Assembly: GCA_903924405.1 (NCBI GenBank)
Contig: CAIYBH010000373.1
Coordinates: 1 to 64,000 of the forward strand
Length of the DNA: 64,000 bases
Direction of reading: 5' to 3'
Source of the DNA: an uncultured Planctomycetaceae bacterium
GTDB lineage: Bacteria > Planctomycetota > Planctomycetia > Planctomycetales > Planctomycetaceae
In this document: positions 1 to 9,233 of the stretch, one piece after another
Layout: the number at the start of each line of letters is the position of its first letter
How positions within the stretch are numbered: position 1 is the stretch's first letter
Notes under the pieces: generated by a model
Told to the model about the DNA's origin: nothing
Seen by the model: only the letters and a program-made list of their open reading frames with translations
The model's database searches: none
Made by a program: the position numbers and the translations under genes

Positions 1-907
1 CGTGACAACGTCCGGTCGGCAGGTGGATGATGGCAATTCCGCAGCATAAGGACGTGAACATGTCGTCCAGGGGGGAGTTGGCCAGCAGGCCGGGATCCGG
101 GTGCGAAGACAGCCCGACGAACGCGTAGTCTTCGTGATAGACAAGGCCGCGTGCAAAGCCTGGAAAACGGCAGAGCGGTCGCAGCTTACGCACGTGCAGG
201 TCGAATTCGGCCAGTTCGCCACGTCCGGAATTCAGAATCCACAAACGCCTGCGGTGCACCCGCGGTGAGTGGGGAGAGCATAATCCGGTCACCAGGGCCT
301 GTGCCTCGCGGATGTCCAATATAAACCCTGTCGGGACTGGAGTGGCAGCCCCGCCTTCTCCAGAAACGGAGGAATCCGGGAAGCCTGTCAGAAACCGAGG
401 CACACCGCCAGAAAATGCCATGCCACTGAACAGGCCGTCGCACCTCGCGAACGGTGACGCTGTATCAGAGTGTGACCAGAACACGCGCGTATCGTTGTTG
501 CTGGCCTGAACCGTGATTCGGGCTGGCTGACTCTGCAGTGTCCAGAGTCCGGTTTTGTCCCAGGTGAGATCGGTGCAGGGGGACTCCGCTGTCACGCGAC
601 TTCGCGATGGGTAATTCCACCACCATGCGTTTCGTCGGCCGGGATCACCGTAACGTCGCTCGGTCCAGTCAAATCCGAGGATCTGAGCAGGCAAGCCGAG
701 GGCCAGCTGGCCTTCGAAGGCCGCCAGAGCGCGTGGTTGTGGAAATGGGTCTGAGGTTACTCGTAACCCATCGCCGTCGGCCCAGACGGTAACTACGGAT
801 CCGGATGTGCCTGTGGCGACGAGAAGCGTGAGGCCAAGGTCCATCAACAAATCGGCAAAGATCGTGGAATAGCGGTACTGCAGTCCGGCAACCAGCATGT
901 CCGGCAT
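1..907 (-). CDS. TIGR03032/DUF4915-like protein, 3' end outside window
   Basis: The frame is open from the ATG at 907 to the left edge, giving 302 residues with the C-terminus missing. It resembles the uncharacterised TIGR03032 (DUF4915) family: FADLLMDLGLTLLVATG near residues 17-33, SGMAFSGGVPRFLTGF near 158-173, SPHSPR followed by LWILNSGRGEL near 215-232, FPGFARGLVYHEDYAFVGL near 248-266, and CCGIAIIHLPTG at the edge. An in-frame TGA lies 36 bases upstream of the ATG, so the start cannot be much earlier; a second ATG at 898 is the alternative. The biochemical role of the family is not known to me. The call rests on motif order read by eye. Confidence 0.72.
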   Translation of the reverse strand, partial: MPDMLVAGLQYRYSTIFADLLMDLGLTLLVATGTSGSVVTVWADGDGLRVTSDPFPQPRALAAFEGQLALGLPAQILGFDWTERRYGDPGRRNAWWWNYPSRSRVTAESPCTDLTWDKTGLWTLQSQPARITVQASNNDTRVFWSHSDTASPFARCDGLFSGMAFSGGVPRFLTGFPDSSVSGEGGAATPVPTGFILDIREAQALVTGLCSPHSPRVHRRRLWILNSGRGELAEFDLHVRKLRPLCRFPGFARGLVYHEDYAFVGLSSHPDPGLLANSPLDDMFTSLCCGIAIIHLPTGRCH

Positions 908-1214
908 AGGAGACCTGTTTGGTGTCTGTGTGGCTGAATGTCAGGAAGGTAGCCAGTGGGGACGTTCTTGCAGGATCAACATCGCAGAGGCGTGGCAGGG
1001 CAGGGCCCGTCAACCCGAGCCAATGGTGGTCTGTACTGTCCACTGCATAAGGCGAGACACGCAGCTGGAGGGCGACAGGAATTCCCTGAAAATTCCGGGG
1101 TTTCTGAAAAACACAGATCCTGATGGGCGGTCTATGGATCGCGGCCGCCCTCGGAGGACGAATTACGGAACCACGGATTGGCGGTTGCCCGCCTTCCGGG
1201 CTAAACTCTGGAGG

Positions 1215-1380
1215 TGTTCAGAAAAGGGCGTTTAGAAAAGGGGTCAGGAACCAATAGCCTAAAGGCCCGTAGGGTGCTCCGCACTATTGGTTCCTGGTTC
1301 AGAAAAGGGGTCAGGAACCAATAGCCAAATGGCCCGAAGGGTGCTCCGCACTATTGGTTCCTGACCCCTTTTCTGAACAC
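1215..1380. repeat. Nested inverted-repeat element (GGGGTCAGG type)
   Basis: Two hairpin units lie in tandem. Unit B has perfect 28-base arms (1297-1324 and 1351-1378). Unit A has 13-base arms (1245-1257 and 1284-1296). A 14-base outer arm at 1215-1228 also pairs with 1367-1380. Both loops carry the same GGGTGCTCCGCA core. The whole could fold into a large cruciform or RNA structure. It separates the divergent genes ending/starting at 907 and 1452. The AAAAGGGGTCAGG motif recurs near 13091. From memory, such repeats in planctomycetes lie near IS200/Y1-type transposases; no transposase is seen here. Confidence 0.85.
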
Positions 1381-1451
1381 TTACTGAGCGGCCCTTTTCC
1401 AAAGCCGATGAAGGAAACTTTCGGGGAACTGCCCCCGCCGGAACACAGACG

Positions 1452-1970
1452 ATGCACGACCCTAACTTCGTAAACTCATGGCTGCAGGGATTGACGTTTC
1501 CGTCACACACCCTGCCACGCTCCACAAATCGCCGATTCCAGTCATCGACCAGTCGTACCCTCCGCTTCCGTTCACTCACAGTCTGCCCATCACTGGCGAT
1601 TGTCCGCCTGCTCTGGTTTTCTGCCGGACCGGCCACACTCGTGGTCCTCGCACTTCTGCTGATGGAAGCCCCGCCGATCCAGCACTCTCTGCTGAAGTCG
1701 TTCTTCAGCCTGACACTGTCCGGAACACTCTGCACCCGTGTCTTCGGATATTACATCCTCAACGATCGCCTGTCTGTCTGCGGTAACCGACTTCGCGATA
1801 CCGGACTTTTGATCTATGCCGCTGGTTTACTGCTGGGCGCAGGCAGTCTGCTGTTTGTGGCCGATACAGTGGCACAGCATTCCGCGGATCTGAGGATGCA
1901 GCCATCCCCGCTGCCTCTGAGTGCACAGCCCACACTGGCTCAAAGCGATGCAGACCGCGTGATCCTCTGA
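1452..1970 (+). CDS. Hypothetical membrane protein
   Basis: A 172-residue frame that I do not recognise. Its middle and C-terminal half read like a membrane protein: hydrophobic segments at about residues 50-71 (LAIVRLLWFSAGPATLVVLA), 78-101 and 118-137 (GLLIYAAGLLLGAGSLLFVA). The first 45 residues are Ser/Arg-rich and lack hydrophobic order, so the true start may be later, though no good alternative ATG with a ribosome binding site is visible. It lies between the inverted-repeat element and the convergent thiE-type gene, with 42 bases between the two stop codons. No function is proposed. Confidence 0.5.
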   Translation: MHDPNFVNSWLQGLTFPSHTLPRSTNRRFQSSTSRTLRFRSLTVCPSLAIVRLLWFSAGPATLVVLALLLMEAPPIQHSLLKSFFSLTLSGTLCTRVFGYYILNDRLSVCGNRLRDTGLLIYAAGLLLGAGSLLFVADTVAQHSADLRMQPSPLPLSAQPTLAQSDADRVIL

Positions 1971-2012
1971 CACACGCCATTGCAAACCGCCAGGGTTTTC
2001 TGACGGACGGCA

Positions 2013-3710
2013 CTACATCGCGGGCATTACAACCGGACTATGCTGCCTCAGGGATTGCTGCAACTCCTCCACAGCCCGCCGCGGATCTGCGGCCCTGGTA
2101 ACCGCTGCCGTTACCGCAACACGTCGTGCACCAGCCTGACAGAGTTCAGGGACAGCGGCCAGTGTGATTCCACCAATCGGAAACCACGGCCCTGTGGCCA
2201 GTTCCGCTGCCTGTCTCACATAGTCGAGGCCCGGAAACTGGTGGAATGTCTTGGTGCCCGAAGGGAATACGGGCCCCACACCAACGTAGTCCGAACCCTC
2301 ACGAAAGGCCTGCAACAGCTGCTGCGGTGCATGGGTGGACACCCCGATCAGCTGCTCCGGCCCCGGCAGTCTGCGAACGTCCGTGACAGGAATCTCAGAC
2401 TGACCGACATGTGTTCCGTGAGCACCGGAAAGAATCGCAAGTTCTGGCCGATCGTTCACGATAAACAGTGCCCCGTGGGCTTCGCACGCATCGCGCATCC
2501 ACCGACACCGTGACAGGAGTTCTCGGTCGTTCAACGTTTTCTCACGCAGTTGCAGAATGTCGGCCCCGCCGACCAACGCCTGCTCCACCACAACCTGCCA
2601 TGGCAGCTGACACATCGCTTCCGTGATCAGGACGTACACACGCGATCGCTCCAGTCGCGTCGCACAGCTGGACTGCGGCTCAGTCTTTGACGTGGTCGAA
2701 AGAAACAGGTGCTGCTCGACGCTGTAACTGCGATATCGCAGTTGCTTCACTATCGCGGCGAACTCCGGTGACACCAGTTTTCCAAATTCCTCCAGACTGC
2801 GCAGAGATTCCTGCACTCGTCGACAATTGGCAGTCACAAGATCCCGCAGGCTTTCACGTGTCCCTTCATGGTCCAGAGTAATCTTCGTACCCACGTCCTG
2901 CATCGTATCCCTTGCCGACAGCAGCGTCCTGATTCCTCCATGCGGAGCTCCACGAAACAGCAACTGCTCCGCCTCGGTCAACTCATGACGAATCTCCTTG
3001 AGCGTTCTGCTGCTTTGTTCGCAGTTGAGCACAAACCGGGCATAGTCCTCGAGGACCCGCAAACCCTCACGGCCACGATTCATGCAGGCATCCAGGATGC
3101 GATCGATGGCCAGTGATGAGTTGGCCGGCACAGCATCCGGGGGGGCAACTGTCGTGCCCTGTGTCATCAGTCCGGCGATCTGCAGCGGCTCGTCAATCGC
3201 CAGAGGCGCAGAATCCGACTGATCCTCAGGAAACAGGAATCCACAGAGCGACTCCGGCGTGGCGCCCAGTGTCGCCAGCCTTGAGCGAAGGAGGGCATTC
3301 TGGTCGACCACAGCCAGCAACAGGACTCCGCTGGAAATTGCTCCTTCCGCTGTATACCGCCTGGCGAGCGCCCGTGCACGTTCAAGCAGTCGAATCCAGG
3401 CAACCGGATCTTCCGCGGCGGTCAGCGTTTCTCCACGCTCGCAACGACTGCCCTCCGCATCACCAATCACCACAGGCTGCATCGTCAACGCTCGCAATTC
3501 CTCAGCGTCGGTCGTTCCCTGCTGCAACCACGCCTCGGTCACCCCGAATTGCCTCAAACAGGCTGCAGCCAGACTCTCGTCCTGCAGCAGTGTTCGCAGC
3601 AAACTGGCCGCCCAGACATTCGCACTGGCAGATCCCGCGGCCAGTCGCCGACAGCATTGAACGGTTCGTTCTGCGGCCGGTGTGAATCCCCAGTCACCAG
3701 TCTGAGTCAT
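2013..3710 (-). CDS. thiE: Thiamine-phosphate synthase with ThiD2 and Clp_N-like N-terminal domains
   Basis: A 565-residue fusion. Residues ~355-560 are the ThiE TIM barrel that joins HMP-PP and the thiazole phosphate: ILQLREK, FIVNDRPELA, THVGQSE, GVSTH, YVGVGPVFPSGTKT and FPIGGIT are all present. Residues ~200-335 match ThiD2 (RILDACMNRGREGLRVLEDY), a domain often found ahead of ThiE. Residues ~10-165 form an all-helical repeated segment resembling the Clp_N peptide/adaptor-binding fold, which is unexpected here. Its ATG overlaps the stop of the upstream thioesterase gene (ATGA), so the two are probably translationally coupled. Clp_N assignment is less certain than the other two domains. 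Confidence 0.93.
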   Translation of the reverse strand: MTQTGDWGFTPAAERTVQCCRRLAAGSASANVWAASLLRTLLQDESLAAACLRQFGVTEAWLQQGTTDAEELRALTMQPVVIGDAEGSRCERGETLTAAEDPVAWIRLLERARALARRYTAEGAISSGVLLLAVVDQNALLRSRLATLGATPESLCGFLFPEDQSDSAPLAIDEPLQIAGLMTQGTTVAPPDAVPANSSLAIDRILDACMNRGREGLRVLEDYARFVLNCEQSSRTLKEIRHELTEAEQLLFRGAPHGGIRTLLSARDTMQDVGTKITLDHEGTRESLRDLVTANCRRVQESLRSLEEFGKLVSPEFAAIVKQLRYRSYSVEQHLFLSTTSKTEPQSSCATRLERSRVYVLITEAMCQLPWQVVVEQALVGGADILQLREKTLNDRELLSRCRWMRDACEAHGALFIVNDRPELAILSGAHGTHVGQSEIPVTDVRRLPGPEQLIGVSTHAPQQLLQAFREGSDYVGVGPVFPSGTKTFHQFPGLDYVRQAAELATGPWFPIGGITLAAVPELCQAGARRVAVTAAVTRAADPRRAVEELQQSLRQHSPVVMPAM

Positions 3711-4246
3711 GGCGTCCCCCCGGCATGGCCAGCCGTTTGTCCCATCGAGCGTTCAAAACTGTTCCGCAGATCATCAGGAATCCGACACACCCGCTGCAAA
3801 GTGTAGTCAAACACCACAATCACCGACTTCCCCTCCGCCACAATTTCGCCCTGAGCCCCGCTGACGATGGCGTGGCCAATATCCGCACTGGACCGGCCAA
3901 TCCGTGTGATACGGGATCCCACGAAAACCCAATCCGGAAATCGCAGCTGCCGGCGAAAATCGCACTGGACAGAGGCCAGAATCGGCCCCGGCCCCGTACC
4001 ACTCATGCTGACCGTGGATGGACACGCTTTCAATAAGTCCACCCGTGCCGATTCCAGCCAGCGGATATAGACCACGTTATTCACGTGCCCAAACGCATCC
4101 TGATCGCCCCACTGCACCGGAAGGGCGGTGATCGTCTGGTAATCGCCAAGCTTTTCCTGGACGGCAATCGACACACTTCCCATTGCAGGGAAACCAGAGC
4201 CCTCGGGCCGGTTTCCTGTGGAATTCAACGGTGCGACGTGATCCAT
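3707..4246 (-). CDS. Acyl-CoA thioesterase, 4HBT/YbgC-FadM hotdog family
   Basis: A 179-residue single hotdog-fold protein of the 4-hydroxybenzoyl-CoA thioesterase family, which hydrolyses acyl-CoA or acyl-ACP thioesters. The hallmark WGDQDAFGHVNNVVYIRWLE (residues 46-65) includes the conserved catalytic-type Asp50. The start is ATG 4246, which has an AGGAGA ribosome binding site 7 bases upstream; a longer reading to 4315 lacks this support. The first ~35 residues precede the fold and may be a flexible leader. The stop codon overlaps the next gene's ATG. The substrate cannot be read from the sequence. Confidence 0.88.
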   Translation of the reverse strand: MDHVAPLNSTGNRPEGSGFPAMGSVSIAVQEKLGDYQTITALPVQWGDQDAFGHVNNVVYIRWLESARVDLLKACPSTVSMSGTGPGPILASVQCDFRRQLRFPDWVFVGSRITRIGRSSADIGHAIVSGAQGEIVAEGKSVIVVFDYTLQRVCRIPDDLRNSFERSMGQTAGHAGGTP

Positions 4247-4417
4247 AAAAGTCTCCTGTCGTGTGTTCAGTTCCCGGCTTTCCAGAGCAATTCGTGACAC
4301 GCAAACGGTCTGCATGGTTTACCACCGGCATCCACTACTGACCAGCGTTCCGCCATTGGTCAACAGTCACAAGTCACCAGCAGCCCCGCAGTTCGCACAG
4401 CACTCCGCCAGCATGTT

Positions 4418-5320
4418 TCAGGTGGCAATTTCAATCACCGGAAACTCGCCACCAGCGCTGTCGATCACAATCGCAGGTCGGTCCAGCGACGCCAGTCTGA
4501 GGATCGCCAAACCAGTCAATGCCTGTGGTGACAAGCGTACCAGGGACGTGATGGTTCCGAGTACTGTACCATTATCATGCTGCACAACCGGGTTTTCGCC
4601 GGGCTCTGTGCCTGGGTCTACCTGAGCAGTCACACAGCGCAGGCCGCGGTTGATGTGTCCCAGTGCGTCGATGCGGGCAATGGGCTCCTGGCCCAGATAG
4701 CAGCCCTTCTTAAAGGAGATCGCCGTCGCATTACGGTCAGCCTCAGGAGCCAGATGCTCACTGGTCAGATCCACGCCCACAATCGGAAAGCGTTCGCGAA
4801 TTCGCAGCGTCTGCACCTGTGTCACCGAAAGCTCACTGGACGCAAGGTCGGCATTCAGATTTTGCAGCACCGCTTCTGAACCGCACAGCACACACAACGC
4901 CGTCTGAAACCAGCGGATCGACAGGGCTGTCAGACGACCTTCCGACAAAGAGTACGAACAACACTGGCCGGACTGATCAGGCACCTGGAGCAATTGCGGG
5001 ATCAGCCGCTGCAACGCGTGCTCTTGTGTCAGAAAACGTGTTTCGGTGGAGGCGACGATTTCGAGTTGCACGTCTTCGGTGATGATGTAGCGATCGAGGT
5101 GCCGGCGAAGTGGATCTGTGTCCGCAGACAGCAGCAGGATTTCATGATGGTCTGCAAACGCCAGCACATAGCCGTGTGCCAGAACACGAGCTTTCACGTC
5201 CGTGAAAAATGCCTCGACCGCCTGGCCTGCAGGCAAGCCGACAATATCGTTGGTGCAGAAGTTGTGCAGAAATCGGGCACGATCCCGACCTGTGACGAAG
5301 AGTCTGTTGAATGCAGGCAT
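4418..5320 (-). CDS. ygfZ: YgfZ/GcvT-family folate-binding protein
   Basis: A 300-residue protein of the GcvT-like YgfZ (COG0354, IbaG/IscA-linked) family, which uses folate to help maintain certain Fe-S enzymes. The diagnostic KGCYLGQE signature is at residues 205-212, preceded by FPIVGVDLTSEHLAPE. The N-terminus RLFVTGRDRARFLHNFCTND fits the family. No ribosome binding site decides the start; the ATG at 5320 was preferred over a TTG at 5329, and the family usually has 10-20 more N-terminal residues. It diverges from the DUF1501 gene that starts at 5651. Confidence 0.88.
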   Translation of the reverse strand: MPAFNRLFVTGRDRARFLHNFCTNDIVGLPAGQAVEAFFTDVKARVLAHGYVLAFADHHEILLLSADTDPLRRHLDRYIITEDVQLEIVASTETRFLTQEHALQRLIPQLLQVPDQSGQCCSYSLSEGRLTALSIRWFQTALCVLCGSEAVLQNLNADLASSELSVTQVQTLRIRERFPIVGVDLTSEHLAPEADRNATAISFKKGCYLGQEPIARIDALGHINRGLRCVTAQVDPGTEPGENPVVQHDNGTVLGTITSLVRLSPQALTGLAILRLASLDRPAIVIDSAGGEFPVIEIAT

Positions 5321-5650
5321 GCCGGGCAACTTTGAGAAGAACGAGGGAACTGCAAAGGATAGGGAAAAACTGAAGTCTGTAATTCACTTTACTGACAGTT
5401 TTGTGGGTATCAATCCCCATCGGCCACAGCCAAAACGGTCCCACTTGAGGTTCGTGCTGTCGTTTTTGCTCGACAGCAGTTAGATTATAGCGTCCCCGGT
5501 AGTTGGGACTGTTCACGCGGGCCGCGGGAGTCGCATGATTGTCGAATTCGGTAGTCCGGAATGGCGAAGTGTCCGAATTTCACTTCCCAGTGGATTCCCT
5601 GAAGGGATTGAAGGCCCTGCCATCGGAGCAATACGAGACTGGGTGTACTC
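5321..5650. other. Divergent intergenic region
   Basis: About 330 bases between ygfZ and the DUF1501 gene. It must hold promoters for both directions, but no convincing -35/-10 pair, hairpin or repeat stood out. Confidence 0.6.
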
Positions 5651-7084
5651 ATGCACGACTTTTCGCGTCGCCACTTTTTGTCCTCGACCGGCCTTGGATT
5701 CGGCGCACTGGCCATGCAGGCCATGATTGCTCAGGCGGCCCCCGACTCGGCCCAGCCGCGCGATCCGCTGCGTCCGCTTCAAACCCGGATCTCGGCGATC
5801 CTGCCCCGCTGTCGTCAGGTTATTTTTCTGTTCCAGTATGGTGGCCCCAGCACCTTTGACCTGCTGGATTACAAGCCCGAACTGATCCGACGACACAGCC
5901 AGGCAGTACCGGCGTCATTGCGCGAACAGCAGGATCGTGTCGGTGGTGTTTTTCAGCACTGTAAAGACGAACTGATGGCTGGCCCCTGGAAATGGCGGCA
6001 GCATGGAGAGTGCGGTCAGTGGGTTTCCGAACTGCTGCCCCACACGGCGACTCAGATTGACCGTCTCTGTCAGGTACGGTCCATGTTCAGTGAAAGTTCC
6101 AATCATGCACCAGCCACCTATCTGATGAACACAGGTGCCATTCTCGGCGGTAAGCCTTCACTGGGCTCGTGGATCACCTACGGTCTCGGCACAGAAAATC
6201 AGAACCTGCCCGGCTATGTGCTGTTGTATAAAGTCGGAGGCCTGGGCGGTTCTGCCAACTGGAGCAATGCCTTTCTTCCGGCAGCCTACCAGGGAACTCA
6301 GTTTCGCCACGAAGGTGATCCCGTGCTGAATCTGCGGCCTGCCGACGAATTCAACGCGACGCAGCGTGACACACTCAACCTGACTCAGGCACTGAACCAG
6401 CGACATGCTGCCACGCGGGCCGGCAACGCTGCGCTGGAGGGACGCATCGCGGCGTACGAGCTGGCTTATCGAATGCAGTCGGCCGCACTGGACGTGGGCG
6501 AGATCGCTCAGGAAACCAGAGAAACTCAGGAGGCCTACGGGCTGCATGACGTGAACACCGGCAAGGCCCTCTATGGACGGATGTGCCTGCTGTCGCGTCG
6601 ACTGATTGAAAAAGGTGTCCGTTTTGTGCAACTTTACAATGCCATCGACAAACTGGGCTGGGACGGTCACGAGAACAATACGGATTACAACCGCCGCAAC
6701 GCAGCACAGACCGACCAGCCCGTGGCAGCCCTGCTGCAGGATCTTGCCCAGCGCGGACTGCTGGATTCCACGCTGGTCATCTGGGCTGGTGAATTCGGCA
6801 GAACACCGATGATGCAGGGAAACGAGGGACGAAATCACAACCCCTACGGATTTTCCATCTGGATGGCCGGAGGCGGTGTCGCGGCCGGAACAACCATCGG
6901 TGCCACTGACGAATTCGGGCTGCGTGCCGTAGAGTCTCCTCAGTCCGTACGCAACCTGCACGCCACCATCCTCACTGCCCTTGGAATTGCCCCCGATGAT
7001 TTGTACTTCGAACATCTCGGACGACAGGAACGCCTGACAGGAGTTGCCCAGAGCTGGAATCTGATTCCCGGCGTGCTTTCCTGA
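5651..7084 (+). CDS. DUF1501 exported protein (sulfatase-like fold)
   Basis: A 477-residue DUF1501 protein, a family hugely expanded in planctomycetes with an alkaline-phosphatase/sulfatase-like fold. It opens with a twin-arginine signal, SRRHFLSSTGLGFGALAMQ (residues 5-23). Family blocks include FLFQYGGPSTFDLLDYKPEL near 59-78, ESSNHAPATYLMNTG near 148-162, WDGHENN and AGEFGRTPMM near 375-384. Partners of the DUF1549/DUF1553 (PSD1/PSCyt) type usually sit beside such genes but are absent here. The stretch 7085-7529 after it holds no gene that I can support. Substrate unknown. Confidence 0.92.
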   Translation: MHDFSRRHFLSSTGLGFGALAMQAMIAQAAPDSAQPRDPLRPLQTRISAILPRCRQVIFLFQYGGPSTFDLLDYKPELIRRHSQAVPASLREQQDRVGGVFQHCKDELMAGPWKWRQHGECGQWVSELLPHTATQIDRLCQVRSMFSESSNHAPATYLMNTGAILGGKPSLGSWITYGLGTENQNLPGYVLLYKVGGLGGSANWSNAFLPAAYQGTQFRHEGDPVLNLRPADEFNATQRDTLNLTQALNQRHAATRAGNAALEGRIAAYELAYRMQSAALDVGEIAQETRETQEAYGLHDVNTGKALYGRMCLLSRRLIEKGVRFVQLYNAIDKLGWDGHENNTDYNRRNAAQTDQPVAALLQDLAQRGLLDSTLVIWAGEFGRTPMMQGNEGRNHNPYGFSIWMAGGGVAAGTTIGATDEFGLRAVESPQSVRNLHATILTALGIAPDDLYFEHLGRQERLTGVAQSWNLIPGVLS

Positions 7085-7529
7085 GGGCCACAACTTTCCC
7101 CTGTCAGCGCCGCACAGACACGCACGAGACCGCACACACACTTTTTCGCGCGAGGCAAAAACCGGCCCTCGACGCCGAACGTAAGCCGCCGGCGTCGTGG
7201 TGATCCCGACGCTTCCGTACCGCCCCGCAGCCGGGATGGCGACACAGCGGCAAGCCGGGAGTTCCGGGGCGTTTTCAGCTTCATGGAACATCAAGGATTT
7301 GAGTGTCCCGTTCGGCAGTGAAAACGCTGGACGTACGGTTCGACGGAGCGAAACGCGACTATCGCCAGGCTTAACACCATTTCGCCATCCCACCCCACAG
7401 AGGCTCTTTCCGAGGATTCCGAAAAAATCCTGCGAATTCAGCCAGGCATTTTCTCTGGGCGGCGAATGACATCCCCATTCTGCGAAAACCGCAGCCTTTC
7501 AGGTCAGTTTTCCAAAGGGAGGAATGGTC
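7085..7529. other. Intergenic region
   Basis: About 445 bases between the DUF1501 stop and the coiled-coil gene. Short open frames here show no coherent protein character. The last 20 bases contain a strong GGGAGGA ribosome binding site for the next gene. Confidence 0.6.
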
Positions 7530-8360
7530 ATGTTGAAGAAAATCGTCACTGGAGCAGCCACGGTGGCCGTGGCCGGAAGTCTGATTCTGGGCGCGGATGC
7601 CCTGAGCTATCTGCGCACTGTCGGGTCCAATGTCCGTCAGGCCGTCAAAAAGGAAATCTCGGTTGAGTTCGAGCTCGATCGGATTCGGAATGAAGTGCAG
7701 GACCTCATGCCGGAAATCCGTCGACACCTTGAAACCGTCGCCGAACAATCTGTCGACGTGAAAGACCTGCAGCGAGTTCTGGCGGAACGTCAGAGCGATC
7801 TCGCCACGCAGAAAAACGCAATCCTGACGCTGCGAAAGGACCTGGAATCTGATCAGCCGACATTCGTCTACCGCACTGTTTCCTGGAGCCGTTCTGAAGT
7901 GGAAGCGGATCTGTCCCATCGCTTTGCGGCTTTCTGCACAGCCGAAGAATGTCTGAAGCGGGATCAACAGATTCTTTCTGCGTTGAAGGACACACTTCAG
8001 GCGAATCAACGCAAACTGGATGCAATGCTGATTCGAAAGCAGGATCTCGTCGTCAAAGTTGCACAACTGGAAGCCCGACTCAAACAGGTTCAGGCGGCTG
8101 AAACTGTCAACTCGCTGGAAGTCGACGACACGCAGCTGGCCCGAGTGGAAAAGCTGATTCATGATATGAATCACGCGCTGGACGTCCGGGAATCAGTGAT
8201 GGAGGCCGAGGGAAACCTGCAGGGGCGTATCCCGGTGGAACAGTCATCAGCGCCGGCTCCGGACGATGTGCTCGGGAAAATCGACAGTCACTTCAGTCTG
8301 CAGATGGAATCCCCGGCACCAGCAGCGTCGGAAACACTCACCAGCGCTGCGACACCCTGA
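7530..8360 (+). CDS. Signal-anchored coiled-coil protein
   Basis: A 276-residue protein beginning with a membrane anchor or signal, MLKKIVTGAATVAVAGSLIL. The rest is mostly charged helix with heptad-like stretches at ~35-115 and ~150-215, so an extended coiled coil is likely, loosely recalling PspA/ESCRT-III-like or filament proteins. A central FVYRTVSWSRSEVEADLSHR segment separates the helical runs. ATG 7530 lies 6 bases after GGGAGGA; an ATG at 7524 overlaps too closely. It is first in a plus-strand run with the FHA and kinase genes. No catalytic motif is visible, and function is unknown. Confidence 0.8.
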   Translation: MLKKIVTGAATVAVAGSLILGADALSYLRTVGSNVRQAVKKEISVEFELDRIRNEVQDLMPEIRRHLETVAEQSVDVKDLQRVLAERQSDLATQKNAILTLRKDLESDQPTFVYRTVSWSRSEVEADLSHRFAAFCTAEECLKRDQQILSALKDTLQANQRKLDAMLIRKQDLVVKVAQLEARLKQVQAAETVNSLEVDDTQLARVEKLIHDMNHALDVRESVMEAEGNLQGRIPVEQSSAPAPDDVLGKIDSHFSLQMESPAPAASETLTSAATP

Positions 8361-8385
8361 ATGCCCGTGGGTCCCCCGTCAAAAC

Positions 8386-8412
8386 CCGCCAGCAGCTGCG
8401 GACTGCTGGCGG
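8386..8412. terminator. Hairpin after the coiled-coil gene
   Basis: Perfect 10-base arms (8386-8395 and 8403-8412) with a 7-base loop begin 25 bases after the stop. There is no U-run, so it may be an attenuating or RNA-stabilising hairpin rather than a classical terminator. Confidence 0.45.
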
Positions 8413-8633
8413 ACCGCGGCGGAATTCCGGGGGCTTTTCCCATTCCGAGGGCTCGTTGGCACTGCCCAGAAGCCAGTCGCACAGTATAGAATGGGGCAGA
8501 GTGAGACTCATCGTGAAGCATGTTCGGTATCGGGAAGTGGCCTGCGCCTCCGCAACCGTGCTCAGCAGATATTTCCGACTCCGCAGCCCAGTCCGCGGGT
8601 CAGAGACCAGCAGTCCCGGTGATAAGGTGCAAC

Positions 8634-9233
8634 GTGGCAGATGGAGCGTGTGAGCGGTGGATGCTCTGGATTGATGGGGTCGGAGCGTGGTTACTGTGTT
8701 GTGGCACGTCAATCGACATCGGGGGGCCCTCGCAGGTCGACGATGCGGCCGACCTGCGACTGATGGGACCGCTGTCCAGACGTCACGCCACGTTCCAGTA
8801 CATTGACGACGCCTGGTTTCTGAATCCGCATCAGCCGTGCTGCGTCGGAAAGACGCGGCTCTCAGCTCCGCGGTGTCTGTACCACAACGATCAGATCATT
8901 CTGGGTGAAAAAGTACGGTTAAGGTTTCAGCGGCCCAGTGTGCTGTCCGCATCAGCGGTGCTGCAACTGGAAAGCTTTCATCAGCCGGCACAGTCCGTGC
9001 AGGGAATTCTGCTGATGGTGGATTCAATACTGCTTGGCAGTCGGGCCGACCATCATGTGCACTGCGCAGACTGGCCGGAACGCCTGATTCTATTTCGACG
9101 GGACGGACGATTCTACTGCCGCTCAGAAATGTCGCTGCAACTGAATCAGCAACCACTGACAAGTGATCAGGAACTGGGCGATGGAGCGATCGTCAGCGGT
9201 ACAGATCTGTGTTTTCGACTTCAGAAACTGTGA
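8634..9233 (+). CDS. FHA-domain protein
   Basis: A 199-residue protein with a forkhead-associated phosphothreonine-recognition fold. Residues ~25-100 contain SIDIGGPSQVDDAADLRLMG followed by the FHA core SRRHATF, then a later NDQIILGEKVRLRF strand pair. A second FHA-like half (ILLGSRADHHVHC then LILFRRDGRFYCR) spans ~125-199, so two FHA-like modules are possible. The GTG at 8634 is preferred because AAGGTG sits 6 bases upstream; the frame is open from 8520. It lies directly upstream of a Ser/Thr kinase gene, its likely functional partner. Confidence 0.8.
   Translation: MADGACERWMLWIDGVGAWLLCCGTSIDIGGPSQVDDAADLRLMGPLSRRHATFQYIDDAWFLNPHQPCCVGKTRLSAPRCLYHNDQIILGEKVRLRFQRPSVLSASAVLQLESFHQPAQSVQGILLMVDSILLGSRADHHVHCADWPERLILFRRDGRFYCRSEMSLQLNQQPLTSDQELGDGAIVSGTDLCFRLQKL

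Noticed and set aside
6158-7393. 411-codon minus-strand frame opposite the first DUF1501 gene
   Set aside because: No start signal, Arg/Cys/Gly-rich chance composition, fully overlaps a well-supported gene.
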